Shown: piece after piece, positions 37,279 through 47,267 of the stretch
Numbering within the stretch: the stretch's first letter is position 1
How the letters are laid out: each line of letters begins with the position of its first letter
DNA from: Gallionellaceae bacterium
Lineage (GTDB): Bacteria > Pseudomonadota > Gammaproteobacteria > Burkholderiales > Gallionellaceae
DNA: 60,082 nucleotides
NCBI GenBank assembly: GCA_006218055.1
Contig: VBWD01000010.1
Location: 1 to 60,082 of the forward strand
Reading direction: 5' to 3'
Program-made: the position numbers and the translations under genes
Notes under the pieces: model-generated
The model's database searches: none
Seen by the model: only the letters and a program-made list of their open reading frames with translations
What the model was told of the DNA's origin: nothing

Positions 37279-37408
37279 AACGCTGCTCTCAAGTGCAAAC
37301 GATTTCGGCGGAGACTAACATTCGCGTAGCTAATGTTAAGCCGCGCAGCGGCGGTCGTAGCCAAAACAGACTGCATGTGCAAAAAGCTCTGATGGAATAC
37401 CTATTGCT
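37226..37408. repeat. Direct repeat of the argF 3' end
   Basis: A 37-base perfect direct repeat (37226-37262 within argF and 37372-37408 downstream) spaced 146 bases apart. The second copy runs on into the ribosome-binding region of the DUF2798 gene, as the original argF end should. The 109 bases in between hold an inverted argF fragment and a structured repeat. Confidence 0.9.
37303..37366 (+). repeat. Structured repeat, copy 1 (argF 3' end)
   Basis: Begins TTTCGGCGGAGACTAAC, with a TAACATT / AATGTTA 7-bp stem (37316-37322 and 37332-37338), a second small hairpin GCCGC / GCGGC (37340-37352), and TCGTAGCCAAAAC at the end. It is preceded by an inverted copy of argF sequence (AAATCGTTTGCA at 37218-37229 and its complement at 37294-37305). 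Same family as copies at 39.7, 44.3 and 47.2-47.3 kb. Confidence 0.7.
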
Positions 37409-37423
37409 CGGAAAGGTCGCTTG

Positions 37424-37651
37424 ATGCGCATCCCACCTCGCTTCATACCACTCTTGTTCCCCTTTTTCATGTCACTGGTGATGGCATTCATCATGACCGC
37501 CTTCATCACCTGGATAAACACTGGACTGGCCGATGGTTATGTAGGACGCTGGATGTATTCCTTCGTATTCGCCTGGCCCCTCGCCATGGCATGCATCGTA
37601 CTGTTCGCCAACCGTATCCGCACCATGATCGGCAAGCTCACTGCTCAATAA
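37424..37651 (+). CDS. DUF2798 small membrane protein
   Basis: 75 residues with two hydrophobic segments (about 8-30 and 45-65) typical of DUF2798. The ATG overlaps the relic argF stop (TTGATG) and is preceded by GGAAAGG, so the original arrangement was argF-DUF2798 with coupled translation, now separated by the inserted segment. Function unknown. It precedes argG, but a role in arginine synthesis is not evident. Confidence 0.8.
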   Translation: MRIPPRFIPLLFPFFMSLVMAFIMTAFITWINTGLADGYVGRWMYSFVFAWPLAMACIVLFANRIRTMIGKLTAQ

Positions 37652-37673
37652 ATCTAGCTCATAGGAAATCAAC

Positions 37674-38903
37674 ATGTCTGACATCAAAAAAACTGTTCTC
37701 GCCTACTCCGGCGGACTGGATACCTCTGTCATCTTGAAGTGGCTGCAAGACACCTACCAATGCGAGGTAGTGACCTTCACCGCCGACTTGGGCCAAGGCG
37801 AAGAACTGGAACCGGCACGCCAAAAGGCGCTGCAATTCGGTATCAAACCCGAGAACATCTTCATCGACGATCTGCGTGAAGAGTTCGTGCGTGATTTCGT
37901 GTTCCCCATGTTCCGCGCCAATACCGTGTACGAAGGCGAGTATCTGCTGGGCACCTCCATCGCACGCCCGCTGATCGCCAAACGCCTCATCGAGATCGTC
38001 AACAAGACCGGCGCACAAGCCATCTCTCACGGCGCGACCGGAAAAGGCAACGACCAAGTCCGTTTCGAGTTGGGTGCTTACGCATTGAAGCCCGGCATCA
38101 AGATCATCGCTCCGTGGCGCGAATGGGATCTGTTGTCACGTGAAAAGTTGATGGCGTATGCCGAGAAACATGGCATCCCCGTCGACATGAAACACAAGCA
38201 AGGCGGCTCGCCCTACTCCATGGATGCAAACCTGCTACACATCTCCTACGAAGGTCGCCACTTGGAAGACCCCGCAGCCGAGGCCGAAGAAAGCATGTGG
38301 CGTTGGACAGTGTCGCCCGAGAAAGCACCCGATGCAGCCGAGTATCTCGACCTCGAATACGTCAACGGCGATATCGTTGCGCTGAACGGTAGCAAACTCT
38401 CTCCCGCTCAAGTGCTGGCTAAATTGAATGAGTTGGGCGGCAAGCACGGCATTGGCCGCCTCGACTTGGTAGAGAATCGCTACGTCGGCATGAAGTCTCG
38501 CGGCTGCTACGAGACTCCCGGCGGAACCATCATGTTGAAGGCGCACCGCGCCATCGAATCCATCACGCTAGACCGCGAGGTCGCCCACCTGAAGGACGAT
38601 CTGATGCCGCGTTACGCATCCATGATCTACAACGGTTACTGGTGGAGCCCTGAGCGTCTCGCGATCCAAACACTGATCGACCACACCCAAGCCAGTGTGA
38701 ACGGCTGGGTACGCGTCAAACTGTACAAGGGCAACGTCATCGTCGTTGGTCGCGATTCCAAGACGGATTCGCTGTTCGATTCCAGCATCGCCACCTTCGA
38801 AGACGACAAGGGCGCTTACGACCAGAAAGATGCGGCGGGCTTCATCAAGTTGAATGCCTTGCGTATGCGCATCGCGGCGAACCTGAAGAGTCGCAAAAAA
38901 TAA
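37674..38903 (+). CDS. argG: Argininosuccinate synthase
   Basis: Condenses citrulline and aspartate with ATP. The 409 residues begin with the PP-loop [15 protein letters not shown] (near 11) and contain the family's [13 protein letters not shown]-type and [13 protein letters not shown] stretches. Normal length. Lies downstream of argD-argF in an arginine cluster. Confidence 0.97.
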   Translation: MSDIKKTVLAYSGGLDTSVILKWLQDTYQCEVVTFTADLGQGEELEPARQKALQFGIKPENIFIDDLREEFVRDFVFPMFRANTVYEGEYLLGTSIARPLIAKRLIEIVNKTGAQAISHGATGKGNDQVRFELGAYALKPGIKIIAPWREWDLLSREKLMAYAEKHGIPVDMKHKQGGSPYSMDANLLHISYEGRHLEDPAAEAEESMWRWTVSPEKAPDAAEYLDLEYVNGDIVALNGSKLSPAQVLAKLNELGGKHGIGRLDLVENRYVGMKSRGCYETPGGTIMLKAHRAIESITLDREVAHLKDDLMPRYASMIYNGYWWSPERLAIQTLIDHTQASVNGWVRVKLYKGNVIVVGRDSKTDSLFDSSIATFEDDKGAYDQKDAAGFIKLNALRMRIAANLKSRKK

Positions 38904-38928
38904 ATATCCTGTTTCAAAGGAGGCTGTG

Positions 38929-39348
38929 ATGATTCACGAACTGAGTGGTGACATCCTGTTGAGCAGCGCCAAGGCCATCGCCCAAGGCGTTGCCCCCAAT
39001 GACGACTTCCATCACGGTCTCGCACTACAACTGCGTGAACGCATGCCCGCGATGTACAAAGACTTTCGCCACTACTGCCAGACCAAGCATCCGAAATCTG
39101 GTGATTTGTGGACGTGGATGAGCAGTGATGGCCGCTACATCGTCAATCTATTCACACAGGATGGTGCGTACGACCACGGTAGCAAACCGGGGCACGCGAC
39201 GGTCAGCCATGTGAACCACGGTGTAAATGGGTTGGATTGGAATGACGTGAAGCCGCTCATTGAAAAACATCTCGGCGACCTCGGCATCCCAGTGTATGTG
39301 TATGCCCATTATCAAAAAAACAGCAAAGCTAACGAACCTGCAAAATAA
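38929..39348 (+). CDS. Macro-domain protein, apparently shortened
   Basis: ADP-ribose-binding macro-domain-like product of 139 residues. It starts MIHELSGDILLSSAKAIAQG, with GVAPNDDF and NLFTQDGAYDHG, then goes directly from the SHVNH helix to GVNGLDWNDVKPLIEKHLGD. The usual region between these parts (a helix and a SxALPxLAT-type strand, about 25 residues) is missing. A start with AAAGGAGG is intact and the frame is open. The shortened fold may not bind ligand; an alternative is an in-frame sequencing or assembly loss. Confidence 0.75.
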   Translation: MIHELSGDILLSSAKAIAQGVAPNDDFHHGLALQLRERMPAMYKDFRHYCQTKHPKSGDLWTWMSSDGRYIVNLFTQDGAYDHGSKPGHATVSHVNHGVNGLDWNDVKPLIEKHLGDLGIPVYVYAHYQKNSKANEPAK

Positions 39349-39377
39349 CCAACACGACTCAATAAGGAAATCTCAAC

Positions 39378-39704
39378 ATGTCAGACAAGATCGATAACGT
39401 CAGCGTCGGTAAAAAATCCAATGTGTTCTTCGATGGAAAATGCGTATCGCATTCCGTGTTCTTCCCCGATGGTTCGCGCAAGACCGTCGGCGTCGTGTTG
39501 CCCAACAGCCATCTCACCTTCAATGTTGGCGTCCCCGAACTGATGGAGATCAGCGCAGGCACTTGCCAGGTGAAGATCGCTGGCGAATCCAGCTTCAAGA
39601 CCTACGCTGCCGGCAGCAGCTTTAACGTAGCCGCAAACAGCAGCTTCGATATTCACACCGGCGCGGATGCGGTGGATTACGTTTGCAGCTTTGGTTCCAA
39701 CTAA
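39378..39704 (+). CDS. ppnP: Pyrimidine/purine nucleoside phosphorylase PpnP
   Basis: Small cupin that phosphorolyses several nucleosides. The 108-residue protein has the family's VGVVLPNSHLTFNVGVPELM and the conserved SSFDIHTGADAVDYVCSFG end with the His likely used in catalysis or metal binding. Its final codons (FGSN) and stop overlap a structured repeat on the reverse strand. Confidence 0.9.
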   Translation: MSDKIDNVSVGKKSNVFFDGKCVSHSVFFPDGSRKTVGVVLPNSHLTFNVGVPELMEISAGTCQVKIAGESSFKTYAAGSSFNVAANSSFDIHTGADAVDYVCSFGSN

Positions 39705-39753
39705 CCTAAAGGTAAGTTTCCACCGCAACAAGTCGCTACGCGGCGTGTTGTGG
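39691..39753 (-). repeat. Structured repeat, copy 2 (ppnP 3' end, reverse)
   Basis: Read on the reverse strand: TTGCGGTGGAAACTTACC, a small stem-loop (TTACC/GGTTA, one mismatch), then GGTTAGTTGGAACCAAA. It overlaps the end of ppnP and is preceded on that strand by an 8-bp hairpin (CCACAACA / TGTTGCGG, 39746-39753 and 39723-39730). Same family as copies at 37.3, 44.3 and 47.2-47.3 kb. Confidence 0.65.
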
Positions 39754-39776
39754 TTTAAACATTCAAGGAGAAGACC

Positions 39777-40265
39777 ATGCCAACTTTCGACATCGTTTCA
39801 GAAGTAGATAAACCCGAAGTCAAGAACGCCATCGAGCAGACGAACAAAGAAGTCAGCACGCGTTTCGACTTCAAAGGGTCTGATGCGCGCGTAGAACAAG
39901 CCGAGTTGAAGCTCACGGTGTGGGCTGACAACGAGTTCCAACTAAACCAAGTGCAAGACATCCTCAACGGCAAGCTCACCAAGCGCGGCGTGGATATCAA
40001 GTGCCTTGAGATCAGCGACAAGATCGAGAAGGTCAGCGGCAACAAGGTCAAACGCGGCTGCGAAGTGAAGACAGGTGTCGAGATCGAGCTGGCAAAGAAG
40101 ATCGTCAAACACATCAAGGACAGCAAGATGAAGGTGCAAGCCAGCATCCAAGGTGACACCGTGCGCGTTACCGGCAAGAACCGCGACGACCTGCAAGATG
40201 CCATCGCCTTCGTCAAAAAGACCATCACCGACTTTCCTTTGCAATATCAGAACTTCCGCGACTGA
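39777..40265 (+). CDS. yajQ: YajQ family cyclic di-GMP-binding protein
   Basis: A 162-residue protein with [20 protein letters not shown] and the two-RRM-like alternating fold of YajQ. Members bind nucleotides; in some species they bind c-di-GMP and act with a transcription factor. The gene lies in an arginine-ppnP-yajQ-PAP2 run with no other c-di-GMP genes beside it. Start preceded by AAGGAGAAG. Confidence 0.92.
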   Translation: MPTFDIVSEVDKPEVKNAIEQTNKEVSTRFDFKGSDARVEQAELKLTVWADNEFQLNQVQDILNGKLTKRGVDIKCLEISDKIEKVSGNKVKRGCEVKTGVEIELAKKIVKHIKDSKMKVQASIQGDTVRVTGKNRDDLQDAIAFVKKTITDFPLQYQNFRD

Positions 40266-40267
40266 TC

Positions 40268-41050
40268 ATGAGAAACCCCATCAAATCGATTATCGCAGCA
40301 CTGCTCATCACCTCTTCAAGTAGCGCCTTCGCTGAAGCATCGACCTCGTATCCAGCGATGGTTTGGGATGACATCACTCATGTGCTGTCAGCTCCCACAC
40401 GCTGGGAAAAGAACGAATGGCAGACCGCTGGATGGTCGAGCTTGGCCGTTCTCGGAACGGTCGCTGTCATCGACAAGCCGGTACGCGACTACATGGTGAA
40501 ACAGGATCAGAACAATCAAGCCTGGTTGCAAGTAGAGAAGTTCGGCCGTGAATATGCAGTAGGAATAACAGGCGCATTCTTCGTCGCAGGCTTGGTCGGT
40601 GATGAGACATCGATGCATGTCGCACAGGACGTTGTTTCTGCCAGCATCATCTCCAGCGCCATCATCGGTGTCGCCACCAAGACTGTCGTCGGACGTAGTC
40701 GCCCATTGCAAAACAAAGGCACGACAGACTTCGCCCCATTCACCGACATGAACAGTTCTTTCTTTTCCGGACACACCACGCAAGCCTTTACTTTGGCAGC
40801 GGTGATCTCCGAGACCTATGACGAGACGTGGATAGATGTGACTGCATATGGCCTCGCCACCTTGGCTGGCGTGGCACGCACCTACCACGACAAACACTTC
40901 ACTTCTGATGTCCTGGCAGCCGCCATCGTCGGCACACTCGTCGGCAAGAGCGTGGTTGCTCACAACAAAGATCTACGTAGCAACAAGCTGACTGTGCTCC
41001 CTGCCCTCTCCCAAGGCATGGTTGGCGTTCAGGTCGCAGGCAGGTTCTGA
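40268..41050 (+). CDS. PAP2 superfamily phosphatase
   Basis: A 260-residue envelope protein. A signal peptide or anchor (about 1-22), hydrophobic segments and the three PAP2 motifs KTVVGRSRP, SSFFSGHTT and RTYHDKHFTSDVLAA (about 144, 178 and 205) are visible; the catalytic His lies in the third. The likely substrate is a lipid or undecaprenyl pyrophosphate, inferred from family. Overlaps the DJ-1 gene by one base. Confidence 0.85.
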   Translation: MRNPIKSIIAALLITSSSSAFAEASTSYPAMVWDDITHVLSAPTRWEKNEWQTAGWSSLAVLGTVAVIDKPVRDYMVKQDQNNQAWLQVEKFGREYAVGITGAFFVAGLVGDETSMHVAQDVVSASIISSAIIGVATKTVVGRSRPLQNKGTTDFAPFTDMNSSFFSGHTTQAFTLAAVISETYDETWIDVTAYGLATLAGVARTYHDKHFTSDVLAAAIVGTLVGKSVVAHNKDLRSNKLTVLPALSQGMVGVQVAGRF

Positions 41051-41592
41051 TGTCTGGCGTCCTCCTACCGCTCGCCAATGGTAGTGAAGACCTAGAAGCC
41101 ATCACTGTGCTCAACATCCTGCGCCGCGCGGGTATAGAGGCAATCAGCGCCAGCCTAGATGGTCAACCCATACGTGGCAGTCGCGGCACGGTCATCGTGC
41201 CCGACACCTCTCTAGACGAAGCTCTCAAGCGAGACTTCGATATGGTGGTACTCCCCGGAGGTCAGCCCGGCACTCGGAATCTCAAGGCCGACACCCGCAT
41301 CATCAAACTCGTGCAAGACATGGCAGCAAAGGAACGTTACGTCTGCGCTATTTGTGCTGCTCCGTCCATCTTAGCCACAGCGGGCTTGCTCGATGGCAAA
41401 CGTGCCACTAGCTTTCCGGGTGCCTTAGATGCATTCCCACGAGTGTCTCAGCAACCTCAAGCGGTGGTCGAAGATGGAAAGCTCATCACCTCACGCGGGC
41501 CGGGCACGGCCATGGATTTCGCGCTGATCTTGGTGGAGCGCCTAGCCGGCAAATCCAAACGCGACGAAGTCGAAGCAAGCTTGGTGCGTTAA
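41050..41592 (+). CDS. DJ-1/PfpI-family protein (ThiJ/YajL-like)
   Basis: 180 residues with the nucleophile elbow VCAICAAPSILATAGLLDGK (Cys near 98) and an acid residue expected near the N-terminus (LPLANGSEDLEAITV). YajL-like DJ-1 proteins act in thiol/glycation stress. Start shares a base with the PAP2 stop (TGATG); the stop abuts the GTG of the next gene. Confidence 0.9.
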   Translation: MSGVLLPLANGSEDLEAITVLNILRRAGIEAISASLDGQPIRGSRGTVIVPDTSLDEALKRDFDMVVLPGGQPGTRNLKADTRIIKLVQDMAAKERYVCAICAAPSILATAGLLDGKRATSFPGALDAFPRVSQQPQAVVEDGKLITSRGPGTAMDFALILVERLAGKSKRDEVEASLVR

Positions 41593-42354
41593 GTGCCCTC
41601 CGCACTAAAAAGTCTTCCTCCCGCCATCATCGCACTGCTGTTGCAAGTAGCTGCATTCACAGCCGTCCTATTCGTCGTACGCTTGTTCCAGTTCCAACTT
41701 GCACCCATCGTATTCGTTCTGCTTTGCGGGTTACTTGCTGCAACGCTCAGCCATCTCGTCAAGCAAGCACGCTGGTGGCTCTACATCCAACTGGCTTTCC
41801 TGCCGTCGATGTTGCTGGTGTATTCGCTCGATATCCCGCCCACACTATTCCTCGTAGCGTTCGTCATCATGCTGGTGGTGTACTGGAGTGCCTTCCGTAC
41901 CCAAGTGCCGCTCTATCTCTCCAGTAACAAGGTATGGCAGGCACTCGAAACTCAACTCCCTGCTAACCAATCATTCACCTTCATCGATCTCGGTTCAGGT
42001 CTCGGCGGTGTATTGACCCATCTCGCCAAGACACATCCGCATGGCCATTACCACGGGGTGGAATACGCCCCCCTGCCCTTCGTATGGAGCTGGCTACGCA
42101 TCAAATTAGGTAAGCACAAGAACTGCACCGTGCAATGGGGCAGCATGTGGGATAGTGATCTCTCGCAATACGATGTCGTCTTTGCGTATCTCTCACCTGT
42201 GCCAATGGAACGCCTCTGGCACAAGGCACGCGCGGAGATGCAGACAGAAAGCGTGTTCATCAGCAACACATTCGCGGTGCCTGATCATCCACCGCAATCG
42301 ACACTAACTGTAGAAGATCTCCACACTTCGACCTTGTACATCTGGAAGATGTGA
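41593..42354 (+). CDS. Membrane-associated SAM-dependent methyltransferase
   Basis: A 253-residue protein. Three or four N-terminal hydrophobic segments (about 10-100) precede a class I methyltransferase domain with the SAM motif FIDLGSGLGG (near 132) and a motif-II-like GVEYAPLP. Unusual combination: a Rossmann methyltransferase anchored at the membrane; the substrate may be a lipid or quinone-like compound, not determined. Start is a GTG directly after the DJ-1 stop. Confidence 0.8.
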   Translation: MPSALKSLPPAIIALLLQVAAFTAVLFVVRLFQFQLAPIVFVLLCGLLAATLSHLVKQARWWLYIQLAFLPSMLLVYSLDIPPTLFLVAFVIMLVVYWSAFRTQVPLYLSSNKVWQALETQLPANQSFTFIDLGSGLGGVLTHLAKTHPHGHYHGVEYAPLPFVWSWLRIKLGKHKNCTVQWGSMWDSDLSQYDVVFAYLSPVPMERLWHKARAEMQTESVFISNTFAVPDHPPQSTLTVEDLHTSTLYIWKM

Positions 42355-42510
42355 TGTTTACCTTCATTTATTTCAATGAGTTACAAGCCGACCACCGAAA
42401 CCCTTCCCAATGCAGAATATTTTGGTTAGGATGCCGTCCTAGTTCAGTTGCACATTACGCGGCATCGACCGCACCAACACAAAGCCCAACAACCTAAACG
42501 AGAACCAAAC

Positions 42511-42837
42511 ATGAGCGAACACATCCGTTATGTCACCGATGACACCTTCACTGCAGAAGTGTTGCAATCCCCCGTCCCCGTACTGGTCGACTACTGGGCT
42601 GAATGGTGTGGTCCTTGCCGCATGATCGCCCCCATCTTGGACGAAGTATCCAAAGAATACGCAGGTCGTTTGAATGTCGCCAAGTTGAACGTGGATGAAA
42701 ACCAAGAGACACCACAAAAATACGGCGTGCGAGGCATCCCGACATTGATGCTATTCAAGAATGGCAACATCGAAGCGACCAAGGTCGGCGCGTTGTCCAA
42801 GTCACAACTGACCGCTTTCATCGATAGCCACATCTAA
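42511..42837 (+). CDS. trxA: Thioredoxin
   Basis: 108-residue cytosolic thiol-disulfide carrier with the CGPC site (Cys33-Cys36) and the usual [21 protein letters not shown] region and cis-Pro. It supplies electrons to ArsC and to APS reductase-type enzymes, both encoded in this window. The upstream in-frame extension is rejected in favour of the ATG before [13 protein letters not shown]. It precedes rho, as in many proteobacteria. Confidence 0.96.
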   Translation: MSEHIRYVTDDTFTAEVLQSPVPVLVDYWAEWCGPCRMIAPILDEVSKEYAGRLNVAKLNVDENQETPQKYGVRGIPTLMLFKNGNIEATKVGALSKSQLTAFIDSHI

Positions 42838-43004
42838 GTTTTTTCATATCCCGCCCATCACTGCAGCGTTTCTTTCTGAAACAAAAATAACCAAAAGAAA
42901 CACAATGCAGTTCGGTGCGGGAATTCCCGCAAAACCTCAAAACAACCTGTTTCACATCCCTCGCAACTCTCAATAACCTAGCGCTCACGCGCCCCATCCT
43001 GACT
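42838..43004 (+). promoter_or_regulatory. trxA-rho spacer with palindromes
   Basis: 167 bases without a gene. It holds a perfect 14-base palindrome GCGGGAATTCCCGC (42917-42930) and an imperfect stem from GTTTCTTT and AAAGAAAC. These may be a weak trxA terminator and part of an autoregulated rho leader, since rho is Rho-attenuated in other bacteria; this is inference. An AT-rich promoter-like sequence is not convincing. Confidence 0.45.
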
Positions 43005-44261
43005 ATGCATCTATCCGACCTTAAGACCAAACACATCACCGAATTGGTAGAACTGGCAACCACCAATCAAATCGACAATGCCAACCGCATGCGCAAACAG
43101 GATTTGATGTTCGCCCTGTTGAAAAGCCATGCAAAAAAAGGCGAGAGTATTTTCGGTGAGGGCACGTTGGAAGTGCTGCCGGATGGATTTGGCTTCTTGC
43201 GCTCTCCCGACACTTCATACCTGGCTGGCCCAGACGACATTTACGTCAGCCCTAGCCAAGTGCGTCGTTTCAACCTGCATACGGGTGATTCCATCGAAGG
43301 CGAGATCCGCACTCCAAAAGAAGGCGAGCGCTATGTAGCGTTGGTGAAGGTAGACAAAGTCAACGGTGAGCCACCGGAAAACGCCAAGAACAAGATTCTG
43401 TTCGAAAACTTAACACCGCTATTCCCCACGAAACAACTCTCGTTGGAACGCGACATCCGCGCTGAAGAGAACATCACCGGTCGCATCATCGACATCGTCG
43501 CGCCCATCGGTAAAGGACAGCGCGGCTTGTTGGTCGCCTCACCCAAGTCAGGCAAGACAGTGATGTTGCAACACATCGCCCACTCCATCTCCGCCAATCA
43601 TCCCGATGCGATCCTCATCGTATTGCTGATCGATGAGCGTCCAGAGGAAGTGACCGAGATGAGCCGCACCGTACGCGGCGAGGTGGTCGCTTCTACCTTC
43701 GACGAACCGGCCACACGTCACGTGCAAGTCGCCGAGATGGTGCTGGAAAAGGCCAAGCGCTTGGTCGAGCACAAGAAGGATGTTGTCATCCTGCTCGACT
43801 CCATCACCCGTCTGGCACGCGCGTACAACACCGTCATCCCGTCGTCCGGCAAGGTATTGACCGGCGGTGTGGATGCCAACGCTCTGCAACGCCCTAAACG
43901 CTTCTTCGGCGCAGCCCGCAACATCGAAGAAGGCGGCTCGCTTACTATCATCGCCACTGCGTTGGTGGATACCGGCAGCCGTATGGATGATGTGATCTAC
44001 GAAGAATTCAAGGGAACCGGCAACATGGAGATCCATTTGGATCGCCGTATGGCTGAGAAACGCATCTACCCTGCCATCAACGTCAATCGTTCTGGTACCC
44101 GTAAAGAAGAACTACTCATCAAGCAGGATTTGTTGCAACGTATCTGGGTGCTGCGTAAGTTGCTGTATCCAATGGATGAATTGGAAGCGATGGAATTCTT
44201 ATTGGACAAGGTCAAAGCGACCAAGAACAACGCAGAATTCTTTGATTCAATGAGACGTTAA
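43005..44261 (+). CDS. rho: Transcription termination factor Rho
   Basis: Hexameric RNA-dependent ATPase. The 418 residues start [20 protein letters not shown], with the RNA-binding cold-shock-like domain ([18 protein letters not shown]), the P-loop ASPKSGKT and the [10 protein letters not shown] Walker B region. The ATG chosen gives the family start; a 30-codon upstream frame reads through the leader. Ends with [10 protein letters not shown]. Confidence 0.97.
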   Translation: MHLSDLKTKHITELVELATTNQIDNANRMRKQDLMFALLKSHAKKGESIFGEGTLEVLPDGFGFLRSPDTSYLAGPDDIYVSPSQVRRFNLHTGDSIEGEIRTPKEGERYVALVKVDKVNGEPPENAKNKILFENLTPLFPTKQLSLERDIRAEENITGRIIDIVAPIGKGQRGLLVASPKSGKTVMLQHIAHSISANHPDAILIVLLIDERPEEVTEMSRTVRGEVVASTFDEPATRHVQVAEMVLEKAKRLVEHKKDVVILLDSITRLARAYNTVIPSSGKVLTGGVDANALQRPKRFFGAARNIEEGGSLTIIATALVDTGSRMDDVIYEEFKGTGNMEIHLDRRMAEKRIYPAINVNRSGTRKEELLIKQDLLQRIWVLRKLLYPMDELEAMEFLLDKVKATKNNAEFFDSMRR

Positions 44262-44280
44262 GGCCTGAAAAAAGGCTTTT
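44262..44280 (+). terminator. Weak intrinsic terminator after rho
   Basis: GCCTGAAAAAAGGCTTTT lies immediately after the rho stop: a 4-bp stem with a 6-base A-rich loop and four T. The stem is short; efficiency is uncertain. Confidence 0.5.
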
Positions 44281-44306
44281 GACGATTGGAAGTGTTTATG
44301 TATAAT
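44279..44306 (+). promoter_or_regulatory. Sigma-70 promoter of rplU
   Basis: TTGACG (44279-44284) and TATAAT (44301-44306) are 16 bases apart, with a GC-rich discriminator. Near-consensus. The -35 abuts the putative rho terminator. Confidence 0.85.
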
Positions 44307-44314
44307 GCGCGGCT

Positions 44315-44380
44315 CTGAAAATCCACATTTCAGTGGAGGCTAACCTTCAGGTTATGCCGTAACTAAAAACCGCATTTAGC
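44315..44380 (+). promoter_or_regulatory. Structured rplU leader with repeat copy 3
   Basis: Starts near the expected transcription start. A hairpin from CTGAAA and TTTCAG (44315-44333) is followed by TGGAGGCTAACCTTCAGG (TAACC/GGTTA 5-bp stem), TTATGCCGTAAC and AAAACCGC, just before the rplU ribosome-binding site (GAGG at 44381). It matches the consensus of copies at 37.3, 39.7 and 47.2-47.3 kb. It could be an autoregulatory L21 leader or a repeat inserted in the leader. Confidence 0.6.
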
Positions 44381-44389
44381 GAGGTCGTT

Positions 44390-44701
44390 ATGTACGCAGT
44401 AATTAAAACCGGCGGTAAGCAACACCGCGTTATCTTGGGCGAAACGCTCAAGGTCGAATCTATCGTTGGCGAAGTCGGCACATCCTTGGTATTGGATAAA
44501 GTGTTGATGGTTGGCAATGGTGACAAGATTTCCGTTGGTCAGCCTCTGCTGGCTGGTGCAACCGTCAAAGCGACTATCGTCGCCAATGGCCGTCACGACA
44601 AAGTGACCATCTTCAAGATGCGTCGTCGTAAGCACTACCAAAAGCATCAAGGTCATCGTCAAAACTACACTGAGATCCGTATCGACGGTATCTCGGCTTA
44701 A
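44390..44701 (+). CDS. rplU: 50S ribosomal protein L21
   Basis: 103-residue 23S rRNA-binding protein: [20 protein letters not shown], ending [15 protein letters not shown]. Promoter, leader and start are clear. It is followed after 18 bases by rpmA, and the pair is a conserved operon. Confidence 0.97.
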   Translation: MYAVIKTGGKQHRVILGETLKVESIVGEVGTSLVLDKVLMVGNGDKISVGQPLLAGATVKATIVANGRHDKVTIFKMRRRKHYQKHQGHRQNYTEIRIDGISA

Positions 44702-44719
44702 TTGTTAAGGAGCTAGAAC

Positions 44720-44977
44720 ATGGCATCGAAAAAAGGCGGAGGTAGTACCAGTAACGGCCGCGACTCGCACTCGAAACGATTGGGTGTTAAGAGTTACGGC
44801 GGCGAATTGATCAGCGCAGGTAGCATCATCGTGCGTCAACGCGGTACTGAATTCCACGCAGGCGACAACGTCGGCATGGGCAAAGATCACACACTGTTTG
44901 CCAAGATGACTGGCAAAGTGGTATTCGCAATCAAAGGCGCGGCTAAACGTAGAACGGTTAGCATCGTCGCTGCTTAA
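44720..44977 (+). CDS. rpmA: 50S ribosomal protein L27
   Basis: 85 residues, [20 protein letters not shown] start and [13 protein letters not shown] end. Contacts the peptidyl-transferase centre. AAGGAGC site upstream of the ATG. Followed by a good terminator, so obgE is transcribed separately or by read-through. Confidence 0.97.
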   Translation: MASKKGGGSTSNGRDSHSKRLGVKSYGGELISAGSIIVRQRGTEFHAGDNVGMGKDHTLFAKMTGKVVFAIKGAAKRRTVSIVAA

Positions 44978-44997
44978 GTACTTGAGCAGTTAAAATC

Positions 44998-46054
<1,057 letters not shown>

Positions 46055-46058
<4 letters not shown>

Positions 46059-47173
46059 AAACCGTTCTGACCAAATCCAAACGCATCGTCGTCAAAGTAG
46101 GCAGCAGCCTCGTCACCAATTCGGGTGAAGGCTTGGACACGCGTGCAATCGGGAATTGGGCACAACAGATCAGCACCTTGCGTGCACAAGGTTGTGAAGT
46201 GGTCTTGGTGTCGTCTGGCGCGATCGCCGAAGGCATGCAACGTCTGGGGTGGAAGCAACGCCCAAGTGCAGTGCACGAGCTGCAGGCCGCTGCTGCGGTC
46301 GGTCAAATGGGTTTGGTGCAGGTCTATGAGAGCTGTTTCAGTCAACACGGCCTGCGCGCCGCACAAGTGCTGCTGACCCATGCCGACCTCGCCGACCGTG
46401 AACGTTATCTAAATGCGCGCTCCACCCTGCGCACCCTGCTCACGCTGGGCGTCATCCCCATCATCAATGAGAACGATACCGTTGTGACAGACGAGATCAA
46501 GTTCGGCGACAACGATACCTTGGGGGCGCTGGTTGCCAACCTCATCGAGGCGGATGCACTCGTCATCCTCACCGACCAAGTCGGTCTCTTCACCGCAGAC
46601 CCGCGCAAAGATGCCAGCGCCACGCTCATCAGCGAAGCACAGGCGGGTGACGCAAAACTGGAACTAATGGCAGGTGGCGCAGGTAGCAGCATCGGTCGCG
46701 GCGGCATGATCACCAAAGTGCTGGCGGCGAAACGTGCGGCGCGCAGTGGTGCACATACCGTCATTGCTTCTGGGCATGAACGTAATGTACTGCCCCGCCT
46801 ATTGCAAGGCGAATCCATCGGCACATTACTGGTCGCTCCCGCCCTCTCACTTGATGCACGCAAACAATGGCTCGCTGACCACCTGCAAGTGAGCGGCAAA
46901 GTGACGTTGGATGCCGGTGCAGTGCGTGTGCTAAAGAATGAAGGAAAGAGCTTGCTGCCGATCGGCGTCACTCAAGTTAGCGGTGAATTCCAACGTGGCG
47001 CAGTCGTCGCCGTGCTCGACTCAGAAGGTCGCGACATCGCACGCGGCCTCATCAACTACAGCGCAACAGAAGCGCGTCGCATCGCAGGTAAGGCAAGCGG
47101 TGAGATCGAAAGTATTCTGGGTTATGTGGATGAGTCAGAACTGATACATAGAGACAATCTAGTTCTGCTGTAA
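46055..47173 (+). CDS. proB: Glutamate 5-kinase
   Basis: First step of proline synthesis. The 372 residues comprise an amino-acid kinase domain ([17 protein letters not shown] near 13; [17 protein letters not shown] near 147) and a C-terminal PUA domain (about 280-365). It overlaps the obgE frame by 4 bases. The last 17 bases before the stop form a perfect inverted repeat with sequence just after it. Confidence 0.96.
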
Positions 47174-47191
47174 GACAGCAGAACTAGATTG
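47155..47191. repeat. 17-bp perfect inverted repeat across the proB stop
   Basis: CAATCTAGTTCTGCTGT (47155-47171) and its exact complement (47175-47191) flank only AAG. The right arm leads directly into a structured repeat. There is no T-tract afterwards, so it is not a typical terminator; it looks like a fold-back copy of the end of proB. Confidence 0.9.
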
Positions 47192-47240
47192 CGGTGAAGA
47201 CTCATATTCGCGCAGCGAATGTGATGTCGAAACCACAATC
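47189..47240 (+). repeat. Structured repeat, copy 4 (proB 3' side)
   Basis: TTGCGGTGAAGACTCATATT, with a 10-bp stem (TCATATTCGC / GCGAATGTGA, one G-T pair) and a GCA loop at 47202-47224, then TGTCGAAACCACAATC. Outer bases GATTGCGG and CCACAATC can also pair. Confidence 0.75.
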
Positions 47241-47267
47241 ATTTTGCTCTAACAGAGCAATACGAGA

